The notes under the pieces are model-generated. The model saw nothing but the letters and a program-made list of their open reading frames with translations. It had not been told where the DNA came from and made no database searches. A stretch of DNA of 13,712 nt from Gammaproteobacteria bacterium (lineage in GTDB: Bacteria; Pseudomonadota; Gammaproteobacteria; Steroidobacterales; Steroidobacteraceae), in the NCBI GenBank assembly GCA_003162555.1, contig PMNQ01000099.1, positions 1 through 13,712 on the forward strand, written 5' to 3'. Below are positions 6,292 through 13,029 of this stretch, one piece after another. The position numbers and the translations under genes were made by a program. Position 1 is the first letter of the stretch. Each line of letters starts with the position of its first letter.

Positions 6292-8709
6292 ATGACCTTT
6301 CACGCCGATCGACATGTGCATGTTCTGATCATCGGCGGCGGCGCGATCGGCACCGCGCTCGCCTACCACCTGGCGCGTGCCGGCCGCAAAGACATATTGC
6401 TGGTCGAGAAGGCGCAGCTCACGCACGGCTGCACCTGGCACGCGGCCGGGCTCGTCGGCCAGTTGCGCGGCAAGAAAAACCTGACGCGCCTGATGCAGAA
6501 CTCGGTCGCCGTGTTCGACCGGCTGGAGCAGGAGACCGGCCAGGCGATCTCGTGGAAAAAAGTGGGGAGTCTGCGGCTCGCCGGCAGCAAGTCCCGCTGG
6601 AGTGAAATCCGCCGCTCGATGGGTCAGGCGAAAAGCTTCGGCGTGGAGTGTCACGCGCTGTCCGCGGCCGAGGCGAAAAACCGCTTCCCTTTCATCAGCG
6701 CCGATGGCATCGAGGGCGCGGCCTTCATCCCGGGCGACGGTTACATCGATCCGTATTCGCTGGCGATGGCCTATGCGAACGGAGCGCGCGCGAACGGCGT
6801 AAAGATCGAACAGGGCGTGTGCGTCGAGAGCATCGCGCTCGACGGGCGCCGCGCCGTGGGCGTGGCCACGAACACCGGCACAATCGGCTGTGACATCCTG
6901 GTGAACTGCGCTGGGCTGTGGGCGAAGCGCGTCGGGCGCATGGCTGGCGTCGAGCTTGCCGCAGGCATCGTCGAGCACCAGTATTTTCTCACCGAGAAAA
7001 AACTACAGTTCGACGCAGGCCTGACCACGCTTCGCGATCCGGACAACAATTTCTACCTGAAGCCCGACACGGGTTCGTTCGCGATCGGCGGCTGGGAAGA
7101 TGGTTCGCGCGGTTTCCACCGCGGACTTCCGCCCTTCTCCTTTGCGCGTGAACTGCTGCCGCCCAACATGGACCGGCTCGAACTGTTCGCGCTGCCCGCT
7201 GCAACGCGGCTGCCGGTGCTGAACGAAATCGGCATCCAGACCGTGATCAACGGGCCGATCCCGGTGTCGGCCGATGGCGAGCCCTTGATCGGGCTGGCGC
7301 CGGGGCTCGATAATTTCTACGTTGCCTGCGGCTTTACGGCTGGCATAGCCGCCTCGGGCGGCGCGGGCCTCGCGCTTTCGAACCTGATCCTGCATGGCGA
7401 TGCCGGCATGGATCTTTGGCCCTTCGACGTGCGCCGCTTCTCGAGCGTGCAGGCGCAGCCGCGTTATCTGGAGAAGCGTGCCATCGAAGCCTATGGCGCG
7501 TATTACAAGATTCACTGGCCGGTCGAGGAGGTTGAATCCGCGCGCAACCTGCGGCGCTCCGCCGTACACGAAAACCTGCGGCGCGGCGGCGCGGTGTTCG
7601 GTACCAAAGCGGGATGGGAGCGCCCCAACTGGTTCGCGCCGGCCGGCACGAGCGCGCACGATGCGCCCGCTTTCGAGGGCAAACCCAACTGGTTTGAGCC
7701 GGTGGCCGCTGAGCTTGCGGCAATCCGCCAGCGTGCGGCACTGATCGATCAGAGTTCGTTCGCGAAGTTTGAGATTAGTGGCGCCGGCGCCGAGGCCGCG
7801 CTGCAGCGACTCGCCGCGAACGATCTCGGGGGGCCAGCGGGCAAAGCTGTCTATACGCAGCTGTGCAACACGCGCGGCGGCATCGAAGCCGACGTGACGC
7901 TGATCCACGACCGGCCAGAGCATTTTTTCCTGGTGACTGGCTCAGGCTTCGGCGTGCGCGACTCGGGCTGGGTGGCGCAGCATCTGGACGGCGGCGTCAG
8001 CATTCGCGAAGTCACCAACAGCTATGCCACGCTGAACCTCTGCGGGCCGAAGGCGCGCGAGATCCTGCAATCGGTCAGCGACGACGACCTGTCCAACGAG
8101 GCGTTTCCTTTCCTCGGCGCGCGGCGGATTGATGTTGGCGACGCGAGCGCCCTGGCGGTGCGTATCGGCTACGTCGGCGAGCTGGGCTACGAACTTTACA
8201 TACCGCAGGAGTACGCGGCCGGCGTGTACGAGACGTTGTGGGAAGCGGGCCAGCCACACGGCATTGCCAACGCCGGGTATCGCGCCATTGAATCGGCGCG
8301 CCTCGAGAAGGGATATCTGTACTGGTCCGGCGATATTTCGCCCGACTACAATCCGTACGAAGCCGGGCTCGGCTTCTGCGTGGCGCTGGGCAAGGGTGAT
8401 TTCATCGGCCGCTCGGCGCTGCTCACAGCCAAGAGCGAGGGCGTCGCGCGCAAGCTGTGCTCGTTCACAATCGAAGGATTCGCGCCCCTGCACGGCGGCG
8501 AAGCGATCATTCACGCGGGTGAAGTGGTCGGCTCGACCAGCAGCGCCGGCTACGGCCACACGCTGGGCAAGACGATCGCCTTGGGCTACCTCCCCGCGGC
8601 ATTGGCGGCCGAAACCTCGTTCACCATCGAAGCGTTCGGCAAAGGCTACGCAGCAACGCGCGGACCGCGCTGCCTCTACGATCCGAAAATGGAACGGCTG
8701 AGGACTTAA
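6292..8709 (+). CDS. FAD-dependent dimethylglycine/sarcosine dehydrogenase-like protein
   Basis: An 805-residue flavoprotein with the full architecture of mitochondrial and bacterial dimethylglycine/sarcosine dehydrogenases. Residues about 10-370 form the DAO-type FAD oxidoreductase domain, with GGGAIG (15-20) as the dinucleotide motif. CTWHAAGL (47-54) follows, where His50 aligns with the histidine that binds FAD covalently in dimethylglycine dehydrogenase. GDGYIDPYSLAMA (148-160) is also conserved in that family. Residues about 375-430 are the linker domain; GWERPNWF (441-448) begins the folate-binding aminomethyltransferase (GcvT-like) domain, with YVGELGYELY at 627-636, and a barrel C-domain ends at about 795. 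Expected reaction: oxidative removal of an N-methyl group with formation of methylene-tetrahydrofolate. The ATG at 6292 has AGGA at 6281-6284; the open frame extends upstream inside the permease gene but lacks a better start. Which N-methyl amine is used remains unresolved. Confidence 0.9.
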   Translation: MTFHADRHVHVLIIGGGAIGTALAYHLARAGRKDILLVEKAQLTHGCTWHAAGLVGQLRGKKNLTRLMQNSVAVFDRLEQETGQAISWKKVGSLRLAGSKSRWSEIRRSMGQAKSFGVECHALSAAEAKNRFPFISADGIEGAAFIPGDGYIDPYSLAMAYANGARANGVKIEQGVCVESIALDGRRAVGVATNTGTIGCDILVNCAGLWAKRVGRMAGVELAAGIVEHQYFLTEKKLQFDAGLTTLRDPDNNFYLKPDTGSFAIGGWEDGSRGFHRGLPPFSFARELLPPNMDRLELFALPAATRLPVLNEIGIQTVINGPIPVSADGEPLIGLAPGLDNFYVACGFTAGIAASGGAGLALSNLILHGDAGMDLWPFDVRRFSSVQAQPRYLEKRAIEAYGAYYKIHWPVEEVESARNLRRSAVHENLRRGGAVFGTKAGWERPNWFAPAGTSAHDAPAFEGKPNWFEPVAAELAAIRQRAALIDQSSFAKFEISGAGAEAALQRLAANDLGGPAGKAVYTQLCNTRGGIEADVTLIHDRPEHFFLVTGSGFGVRDSGWVAQHLDGGVSIREVTNSYATLNLCGPKAREILQSVSDDDLSNEAFPFLGARRIDVGDASALAVRIGYVGELGYELYIPQEYAAGVYETLWEAGQPHGIANAGYRAIESARLEKGYLYWSGDISPDYNPYEAGLGFCVALGKGDFIGRSALLTAKSEGVARKLCSFTIEGFAPLHGGEAIIHAGEVVGSTSSAGYGHTLGKTIALGYLPAALAAETSFTIEAFGKGYAATRGPRCLYDPKMERLRT

Positions 8710-8711
8710 GC

Positions 8712-9644
8712 ATGGACGATCGAGGTGTCGCGCGGGCGCGGCAGGTCATCGAGTCCCTGGCGCTGTTCGCGCAGGCCGATCGTGGCGCAATCCGCATAAC
8801 GCGGTTGGGTGGCACTACAAATCTGGTGTTCCGCGTCGACGACGGCGCCGCGCACTACGTGCTGCGGGTGCCGGGCAAGGGCACCGAGGAATACATCAAC
8901 CGCACGCACGAAGCGCACGCGGCACACGAAACGGCGCGCGTCGAGGTCAGTCCTGCGGTGCTGCAATTCGACCTCGCCACCGGCGTGATGGTGACGCGGC
9001 TGGTCGAGGACGCCGTGACCATGACGCCGGAGAAATTCCGCAGTCTCAGCGAAGCGCCTGCGCGCGCCGGCGCCGTGCTGCGCAGGCTCCACAATTCAGA
9101 TGCCGTGTTCAGTTTCCGCTTCGAGCTGTTCGCGATGATCGACGACTATCTGAAAGTGCTGGCGGGCAAAGAGACTGCGCTGCCGGCGGGCTACCACGAT
9201 GTGGTGCAGGAAGCCGGCGTGGTGCGCGGCGCGCTCGATGCGCACGCATTGCCGATGGCGGCCTGTCACTGTGATCCGCTGTGCGAAAATTTCCTCTATG
9301 CCGGCGAGCGCATGTGGCTGGTCGACTGGGAATACTCGGGGATGAACGATCCGCTGTGGGATCTGGGCGACCTGTCGGTCGAAGCCGGGTTCGACGCGGC
9401 GCAGGACGAGCAGATGATGCGCGCTTATTTCAGCGGCGAGGCGCGTCCCGCCGATCGCGGCCGTATCGTCATTTACAAAGCCATGTGCGATCTGCTGTGG
9501 ACGCTGTGGGGCCTGATTCAGCACGCCAACAGGAATCCCGCCGATGATTTCTGGGCTTACTCGATCGGGCGTTTCGAACGCTGCAAGCAACTGATGGCGG
9601 CGCCAGACTTCCACCGACATGTTGGCAATGTACTGAAGGCTTGA
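8712..9644 (+). CDS. Choline/ethanolamine kinase-like phosphotransferase
   Basis: A 310-residue protein of the protein-kinase-like fold shared by choline/ethanolamine kinase, thiamine kinase and aminoglycoside phosphotransferase. The catalytic loop is HCDPLCEN (residues 186-193; Asp188 catalytic base, Asn193 metal ligand). The metal-binding motif is VDWEYSG (204-210; Asp205), followed by DPLWDLGDL (213-221), a pattern typical of the choline-kinase/LicA branch. The N-lobe nucleotide loop is LGGTTNLVFRV (32-42), with Arg52 (LRVPG) where a Lys or Arg is expected. The start is 2 bases after the flavoprotein stop, with AGGA at 8701-8704, so cotranscription is very likely. This suggests phosphorylation of a small amino alcohol made or imported by the neighbouring genes. 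Antibiotic resistance is less likely given the LicA-like motifs and context. Confidence 0.85.
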   Translation: MDDRGVARARQVIESLALFAQADRGAIRITRLGGTTNLVFRVDDGAAHYVLRVPGKGTEEYINRTHEAHAAHETARVEVSPAVLQFDLATGVMVTRLVEDAVTMTPEKFRSLSEAPARAGAVLRRLHNSDAVFSFRFELFAMIDDYLKVLAGKETALPAGYHDVVQEAGVVRGALDAHALPMAACHCDPLCENFLYAGERMWLVDWEYSGMNDPLWDLGDLSVEAGFDAAQDEQMMRAYFSGEARPADRGRIVIYKAMCDLLWTLWGLIQHANRNPADDFWAYSIGRFERCKQLMAAPDFHRHVGNVLKA

Positions 9645-9646
9645 GA

Positions 9647-11554
9647 CTAGAGCGGCAGATTAATCTCGAAGCGCAGCCCCTTGCCAACGCCGTCGCTGTG
9701 GGCCGCGATGCTGCCGCCGAGCGCATTCAGCGTGTTCGCGCACCAGTGCAGACCGCGCCCTGCCGAACCCATGCTGGGCACGGCCGTGGCACCAGGCGCG
9801 ACCTTAGCGCCAGGCGCGGTCGCCGGTTCCTTCTGGAACAGCATGCGCAACTGGTCCGCACTTAAGGCTCCGCAGTCCTGGCTGACACTCATCTGCAGCA
9901 CGCGCCGCCCGTTTGCGGCGAGCAGTTTCGCGGCGATGCCAAAGCGCGTGCGCGCCTGTCCCGCCTGTTCCGCGCAAGTCGCGGCATACTGCGCGAGCTC
10001 CTGCAGCACCAGCGCCAGCGTCGTGCTGGGAAGCGAGAGCGTGCCGAGCGAGGCAACGCCGGGCGCCACATCCAGCGCCAGGCGCTCGCGCTGCGCCGGA
10101 ATGAGCCGCGCCAGACTCCGCGCCACCAGCTCCGCCGGCGTGATCGGCTGCAACACCGGACCAGCCCGCGGCTGCGCGTGCTGCCCGGCGAGCACCGAGT
10201 GGATCACGCCGGTATGACCGACGACCTGTGCGAGTGATTCGCCCGCCCGCTCGCGCGCCACACCCAGCTCCTTCACCAGCAGTTCCAGGAATTGCCGCAG
10301 GTCGCGCTGCCGCTCTGGATCGGCGGTGCCGCGCAGGAATTCTTCCAGCGTGCGCTGCAGTTCGTCCACCGGCATCGCGTCCAGGTGTTGGCGGAGTGCT
10401 GCGACGTTGACCGACAACGGCGTCATCGCATTGCCGAGGTTGTGCAGTACGCCGCTGGCATTCTCCGCCGCGCCCGATTCGAACGAGCGATCGACGAGCT
10501 CACGGCGCGAATCGGCGAGCCGCCCGACCATGTCGTCGAAGGCGTGCGCCAGCTGGCCGAGTTCGTCGCTGCGGTTGTAGTTGAGGCGCGAGGAAAGATC
10601 ATCGGCTGCGGCTATTTGCTGCGCATGATCAGTCACGCTGGCCAACGGATTGAGCACTATGCGGCCGAGCAGCACCAACAGCACCAGCAGCACGACGCCG
10701 CCGGCCAGGCTCAGCATCAGCGTCGAGTAACGTACCGCCACATTGCCGTGGCTCGAAATCGTGCGCGGCACGCTGATACCAAGCACCAGCAGCGGCCGGC
10801 CCGAGAGATTAGCAAACCCGAGCTCCATGCGCGTGGTGGTCTCGGTCTCGATCAGATGTGCGCGCCCGACCTGCGGAGTCGCGCCTGCTGCCGCGCTGAC
10901 CGCACTGACCGCGCTTGCATCGCCGTCCTTGTCCCACAGGCGCATGTCGAGCGCCACCTGCGCCTGCCGGCCAATGCGCTGCAGCTCGGCGTTGTCGAGC
11001 ATGCGCCCGATGATCACCATGCCGCGCGACGGACCCTTGTTGAAGCCGTCCAGTATCGGCGCGCCTGCGGCCAGCATCACGCCTGAATCCGTGTCGATCA
11101 GTCCGCTGATCTGCGTGCCGCGCGCGCGCGCCTCCACCCACAATGGCTCGAGCTGCCCGGTGCGGTTGAGGCGGATTGCGATCTGCTTGCCGCTGGCGGG
11201 ATCGAAGGCGCGGCTCCAGTCGTAACGGCCGTCCTGCGTGAGCACGGCGAGGTAGTCCACCTTGAGCGAGTGCACCGCCGCGTCCGTCAGGTTGGCCTGC
11301 GCGAACGCCCGGTTGTGGTCGCGCATGTAGACCCAGACTTCGGCCCAGTTGCCCCAGTCGGAAGTCATGGCGTCGAGCGATTCCAGTTCGCGGTCGACCG
11401 CCAGTTCGACGCGCTGCATGTCGGTCTGCGCGCTGGCGCGTTCGAGGTCCACAAAGCGCGGCAGCATCAGCCGCTGCTGAATGGTCCACTGCGCCGCGAT
11501 CAGCACGGCGAGCAGCAACGCCAGCAGGATGGTCACCCTGGCACGAACACGCAT
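9647..11554 (-). CDS. CHASE4-HAMP membrane sensor with atypical histidine kinase core
   Basis: A 635-residue membrane sensor. Segment 1 is at about residues 8-24. The periplasmic region (about 25-275) has the CHASE4 hallmarks DWGNWAEVWVYM (66-77) and MLAAGAPIL (160-168). Segment 2 is at about 276-297, followed by a HAMP domain at about 298-350. The dimerisation region carries VLHNLGNAMTPL (369-380), where His371 is the candidate phosphoacceptor; this LHN-GN form is an alternative to the usual H-E/D box. The ATPase region is odd: the expected N-box (about 511-526, LALVLQELAQYA) lacks its Asn, the G1-like site is DCGAL (560-564), and the lid holds an Ala/Pro/Gly insert (579-594). The G2-like GSAGRGLHWC (596-605) and the end FEINLPL are retained. 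No response regulator is adjacent. It stops 2 bases from the kinase gene on the other strand. Confidence 0.82.
   Translation of the reverse strand: MRVRARVTILLALLLAVLIAAQWTIQQRLMLPRFVDLERASAQTDMQRVELAVDRELESLDAMTSDWGNWAEVWVYMRDHNRAFAQANLTDAAVHSLKVDYLAVLTQDGRYDWSRAFDPASGKQIAIRLNRTGQLEPLWVEARARGTQISGLIDTDSGVMLAAGAPILDGFNKGPSRGMVIIGRMLDNAELQRIGRQAQVALDMRLWDKDGDASAVSAVSAAAGATPQVGRAHLIETETTTRMELGFANLSGRPLLVLGISVPRTISSHGNVAVRYSTLMLSLAGGVVLLVLLVLLGRIVLNPLASVTDHAQQIAAADDLSSRLNYNRSDELGQLAHAFDDMVGRLADSRRELVDRSFESGAAENASGVLHNLGNAMTPLSVNVAALRQHLDAMPVDELQRTLEEFLRGTADPERQRDLRQFLELLVKELGVARERAGESLAQVVGHTGVIHSVLAGQHAQPRAGPVLQPITPAELVARSLARLIPAQRERLALDVAPGVASLGTLSLPSTTLALVLQELAQYAATCAEQAGQARTRFGIAAKLLAANGRRVLQMSVSQDCGALSADQLRMLFQKEPATAPGAKVAPGATAVPSMGSAGRGLHWCANTLNALGGSIAAHSDGVGKGLRFEINLPL
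9789..9821 (-). repeat. 18-base tandem repeat coding an APGA-rich insert in the sensor
   Basis: Two near-identical 15-base pieces, 9789-9803 and 9807-9821, lie 18 bases apart and differ at 3 positions. On the - strand they encode a six-residue period (V-A-P-G-A-K/T) at about residues 579-590 of the sensor, in the segment where the ATP lid should be. It looks like a small in-frame duplication. Confidence 0.6.
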
Positions 11555-11820
11555 CGGGAATTTCCAGGCGCGGGAAGGCTAAAGTTCCGGCTGCATTCAA
11601 GTATCACAACCACCGTGGTGTATCAATCAACCGCAATCCGGCAGCGCATCTAACCGTTAAGTTTTTCTGATGTCTCAGTCAGTGATTGCGTTCGCAGTTG
11701 CGGAGGCCCCCGCGCAATATCTCAGTCACTGAAACGGACTCATCACGAACTGCAACTTTTGGATTGGTGGTGGGTTCACTGGACATAGAGTTTTTAACCC
11801 GATTTGACAGGAGAAACATC
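11555..11820. other. Divergent intergenic region between sensor and small ORF
   Basis: No gene is supported in this 266-base stretch, which separates the sensor (- strand) from a small + strand reading frame. It should hold divergent promoters, but I cannot assign -35/-10 boxes with confidence. It contains a short palindrome, ACCAC-C-GTGGT (11609-11619), and the paired repeats described separately at 11673-11732. Base composition is clearly more AT-rich than the neighbouring genes, which fits regulatory DNA. The purine-rich AGGAG at 11809-11813 is a strong ribosome-binding site for the ATG at 11821. Confidence 0.5.
11673..11732. repeat. Paired palindromic repeats, possible operator
   Basis: TCTCAGTCAGTGA (11673-11685) and TCTCAGTCACTGA (11720-11732) match at 12 of 13 positions and lie 47 bases apart. 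The second contains a perfect 5-1-5 palindrome, TCAGT-C-ACTGA (11722-11732). Between them, ATTGCG (11685-11690) and CGCAAT (11713-11718) are inverted repeats, so the whole segment can also fold as an imperfect stem. Location in a divergent intergenic region suggests a two-site regulator target or an RNA stem; neither is proven. Confidence 0.5.
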
Positions 11821-12243
11821 ATGAACACGCACAAGAGCCTTGGTTTCCTCGCCGCCGTCCTCGTTACGGTGATCCAGGTGGTGATTTTCGCGACTTCGAC
11901 CGCGGCCGTAGCGGCCTGGAGAAGGGCGCATGCCGGCCCTTCTTCACAAGTCGATCATTGGCCCGCTGGTCGCCACGCGGGCCTGGTCGAAACGGATCTT
12001 CGCCCGCAGGCAGACCAGGGAACTGCGGGCCCTGCGGCGCCGGGTCGAAGCGGCCCGGCTTGGGGTGATCTCGCCTGGTTGAATTCCCCTGAACTCATCC
12101 GTGATGGATGTAGTTCTCCAACTGCTCGATCGTCTGCGCCTGCTCGGCCAGTACCGCACGCACCAGATCGCCGATCGACAGCATCCCCAGCACCCGACCG
12201 CCCTCCACCACCGGCAGATGGCGCACGCGCCGGTCGGTCATGA
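11821..12243 (+). CDS. Small single-pass membrane protein; reading frame probably disrupted
   Basis: The ATG has a strong ribosome-binding site (AGGAG at 11809-11813, spacing 7). The first 32 residues look genuine: a short polar start (MNTHKSLG) and then a hydrophobic helix, about residues 8-32, that could be a membrane anchor or signal peptide; about 81% of these codons end in G or C. After about 11916 the frame becomes Arg/Pro/Ala/Ser-rich, third-position GC falls to roughly 58%, and the frame runs on into DNA opposite the CBS-domain gene. So only the start is credible, and the true protein is either very short or continues in the +1 frame (see 11930-12082). I do not recognise the family. 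Confidence 0.4.
   Translation: MNTHKSLGFLAAVLVTVIQVVIFATSTAAVAAWRRAHAGPSSQVDHWPAGRHAGLVETDLRPQADQGTAGPAAPGRSGPAWGDLAWLNSPELIRDGCSSPTARSSAPARPVPHAPDRRSTASPAPDRPPPPADGARAGRS
11930..12082 (+). CDS. Small basic ORF (50 aa), possibly the shifted continuation of the preceding frame
   Basis: ATG to TGA encodes a basic 50-residue peptide with MPALLHKSIIGPLVATRAW at the start and an Arg/Leu-rich, probably helical second half (about residues 21-45). Third-position GC is about 82% (41 of 50 codons), much higher than in the overlapping frame that begins at 11821, so this frame has the better coding signal here. GGAG at 11918-11921 could serve as a ribosome-binding site. An in-frame TAG at 11909-11911 precedes it. 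It could be a separate small gene or the C-terminal part of the small membrane protein after a one-base frame change. No family is recognised. Confidence 0.35.
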   Translation: MPALLHKSIIGPLVATRAWSKRIFARRQTRELRALRRRVEAARLGVISPG

Positions 12244-12526
12244 TCTGCATGCAGTGTTGGGTGGTCGCGGATGGTTCGACAGTAATGACCTGCGCGGTCA
12301 TGATCTGGCCGACGGGCGTGTCGCTCGATGAACGGCCCAGGAGTATGACTTTGCGAGCGTAGTCGCGCTCCGAGAGGATGCCGGCGAGTTTGTCGCCCTC
12401 CATCACCAGCAACGCACCGACGCCGTGTTCGGCCATCGCGCGTATCGCCTCGAGCACCGGCGCGTCGGGCGCGACGCTGAAAATGCCCTTGGGCTTCCGG
12501 CCCAGTAATTGCGCTACCGTAGCCAT
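12095..12526 (-). CDS. Two-CBS-domain protein
   Basis: A 143-residue cytosolic protein made almost entirely of a CBS (Bateman) pair. CBS 1 spans about residues 14-65 with the typical end GILSERDYARKV (49-60); CBS 2 spans about 78-128 with RHLPVVEGGRVLGMLSIGDLV (start 102). Such stand-alone pairs usually bind adenosine nucleotides (AMP, ATP, SAM) or NAD(H) and act as regulatory modules; the partner here is unknown. The start is backed by a very strong GGGGAGGGAG stretch just upstream on the - strand (12529-12538). It lies 46 bases after the NfeD-like gene on the same strand and may share its transcript, although its own strong ribosome-binding site suits independent expression too. Confidence 0.9.
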   Translation of the reverse strand: MATVAQLLGRKPKGIFSVAPDAPVLEAIRAMAEHGVGALLVMEGDKLAGILSERDYARKVILLGRSSSDTPVGQIMTAQVITVEPSATTQHCMQIMTDRRVRHLPVVEGGRVLGMLSIGDLVRAVLAEQAQTIEQLENYIHHG

Positions 12527-12572
12527 CGCTCCCTCCCCAGACTTGAGCCCGCCCTGATTTAGGCTGCCTGCC

Positions 12573-13016
12573 TCAGGCCGTCTCGACGATCAGCACCACT
12601 CCCTCAACCGATTTGACGCGCACCGGTGTGCCGGCCGGCAGATCCGGACCGCGTACTTTCCAGAAGCCATCGCCCACGCGCGCCTTGCCCGAGCCCTGCA
12701 CAATCGGCTCGCTGAGCACGCACACCTGGCCGATGTACTGCGCCGAGCGCTGGTTCAGCCGCGGCAGCTCGGAAGTTTCCGGATGTTCGCGCTTCCAGTA
12801 GCGCCAGAAGGCCAGTGCACCAATCGACAGCGCGCCGAACATCACCAGCTGCAACTGCCACGGAATAGGGATCACGAGCAGCAGCGCGCCGACCACGGCA
12901 GCCGCAGCTGCGAACCAGATGGCAACGGCCCCGGGCACCATCGCCTCGACGATGCCCAGCAGCGCCGCGGCAATCCACCAATGCCACCACTGCAGACTGG
13001 ATACGAAGTTGATCAT
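12573..13016 (-). CDS. NfeD-like membrane protein
   Basis: A 147-residue protein of the short NfeD class. Hydrophobic segments lie at about residues 12-32, 33-50 and 54-72. A soluble C-terminal OB-fold domain follows at about 93-145, with the typical pattern YIGQ (94-97), GSGKARVGDGFWKVRG (108-123), DLPAGTPVRV (125-134) and VEGVVLIV (137-144). Short NfeD proteins lack the ClpP-like protease domain of the long form and pair with SPFH/stomatin proteins encoded next to them, as here (13 bases from the stop of the upstream SPFH gene). The likely role is assembly or regulation of an SPFH membrane complex; direct protease activity is not expected. Confidence 0.9.
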   Translation of the reverse strand: MINFVSSLQWWHWWIAAALLGIVEAMVPGAVAIWFAAAAAVVGALLLVIPIPWQLQLVMFGALSIGALAFWRYWKREHPETSELPRLNQRSAQYIGQVCVLSEPIVQGSGKARVGDGFWKVRGPDLPAGTPVRVKSVEGVVLIVETA

Positions 13017-13029
13017 CGCTTGAGTTCCG

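Noticed and set aside
8712..9644. Antibiotic-resistance aminoglycoside phosphotransferase
   Set aside because: The DPLWDLGDL block and the catabolic neighbours fit the choline/ethanolamine kinase branch better.
10292..11086. 264-codon + strand open frame opposite the sensor
   Set aside because: The - strand sensor has clear CHASE4, HAMP and kinase features; this frame is its shadow.
12096..12110. CATCC/GGATG hairpin as a terminator of the CBS gene
   Set aside because: It is within the last codons of the gene, short, and has no T-run.
12083..12243. Tail of the 11821 frame as real coding sequence
   Set aside because: It is antisense to the CBS gene and has low-complexity, non-protein-like composition.
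12566..12578. GCCTG-CCT-CAGGC hairpin at the NfeD stop as a terminator
   Set aside because: Only 5 bp, overlapping the stop codon and without a T-tract, so it is too weak to call.
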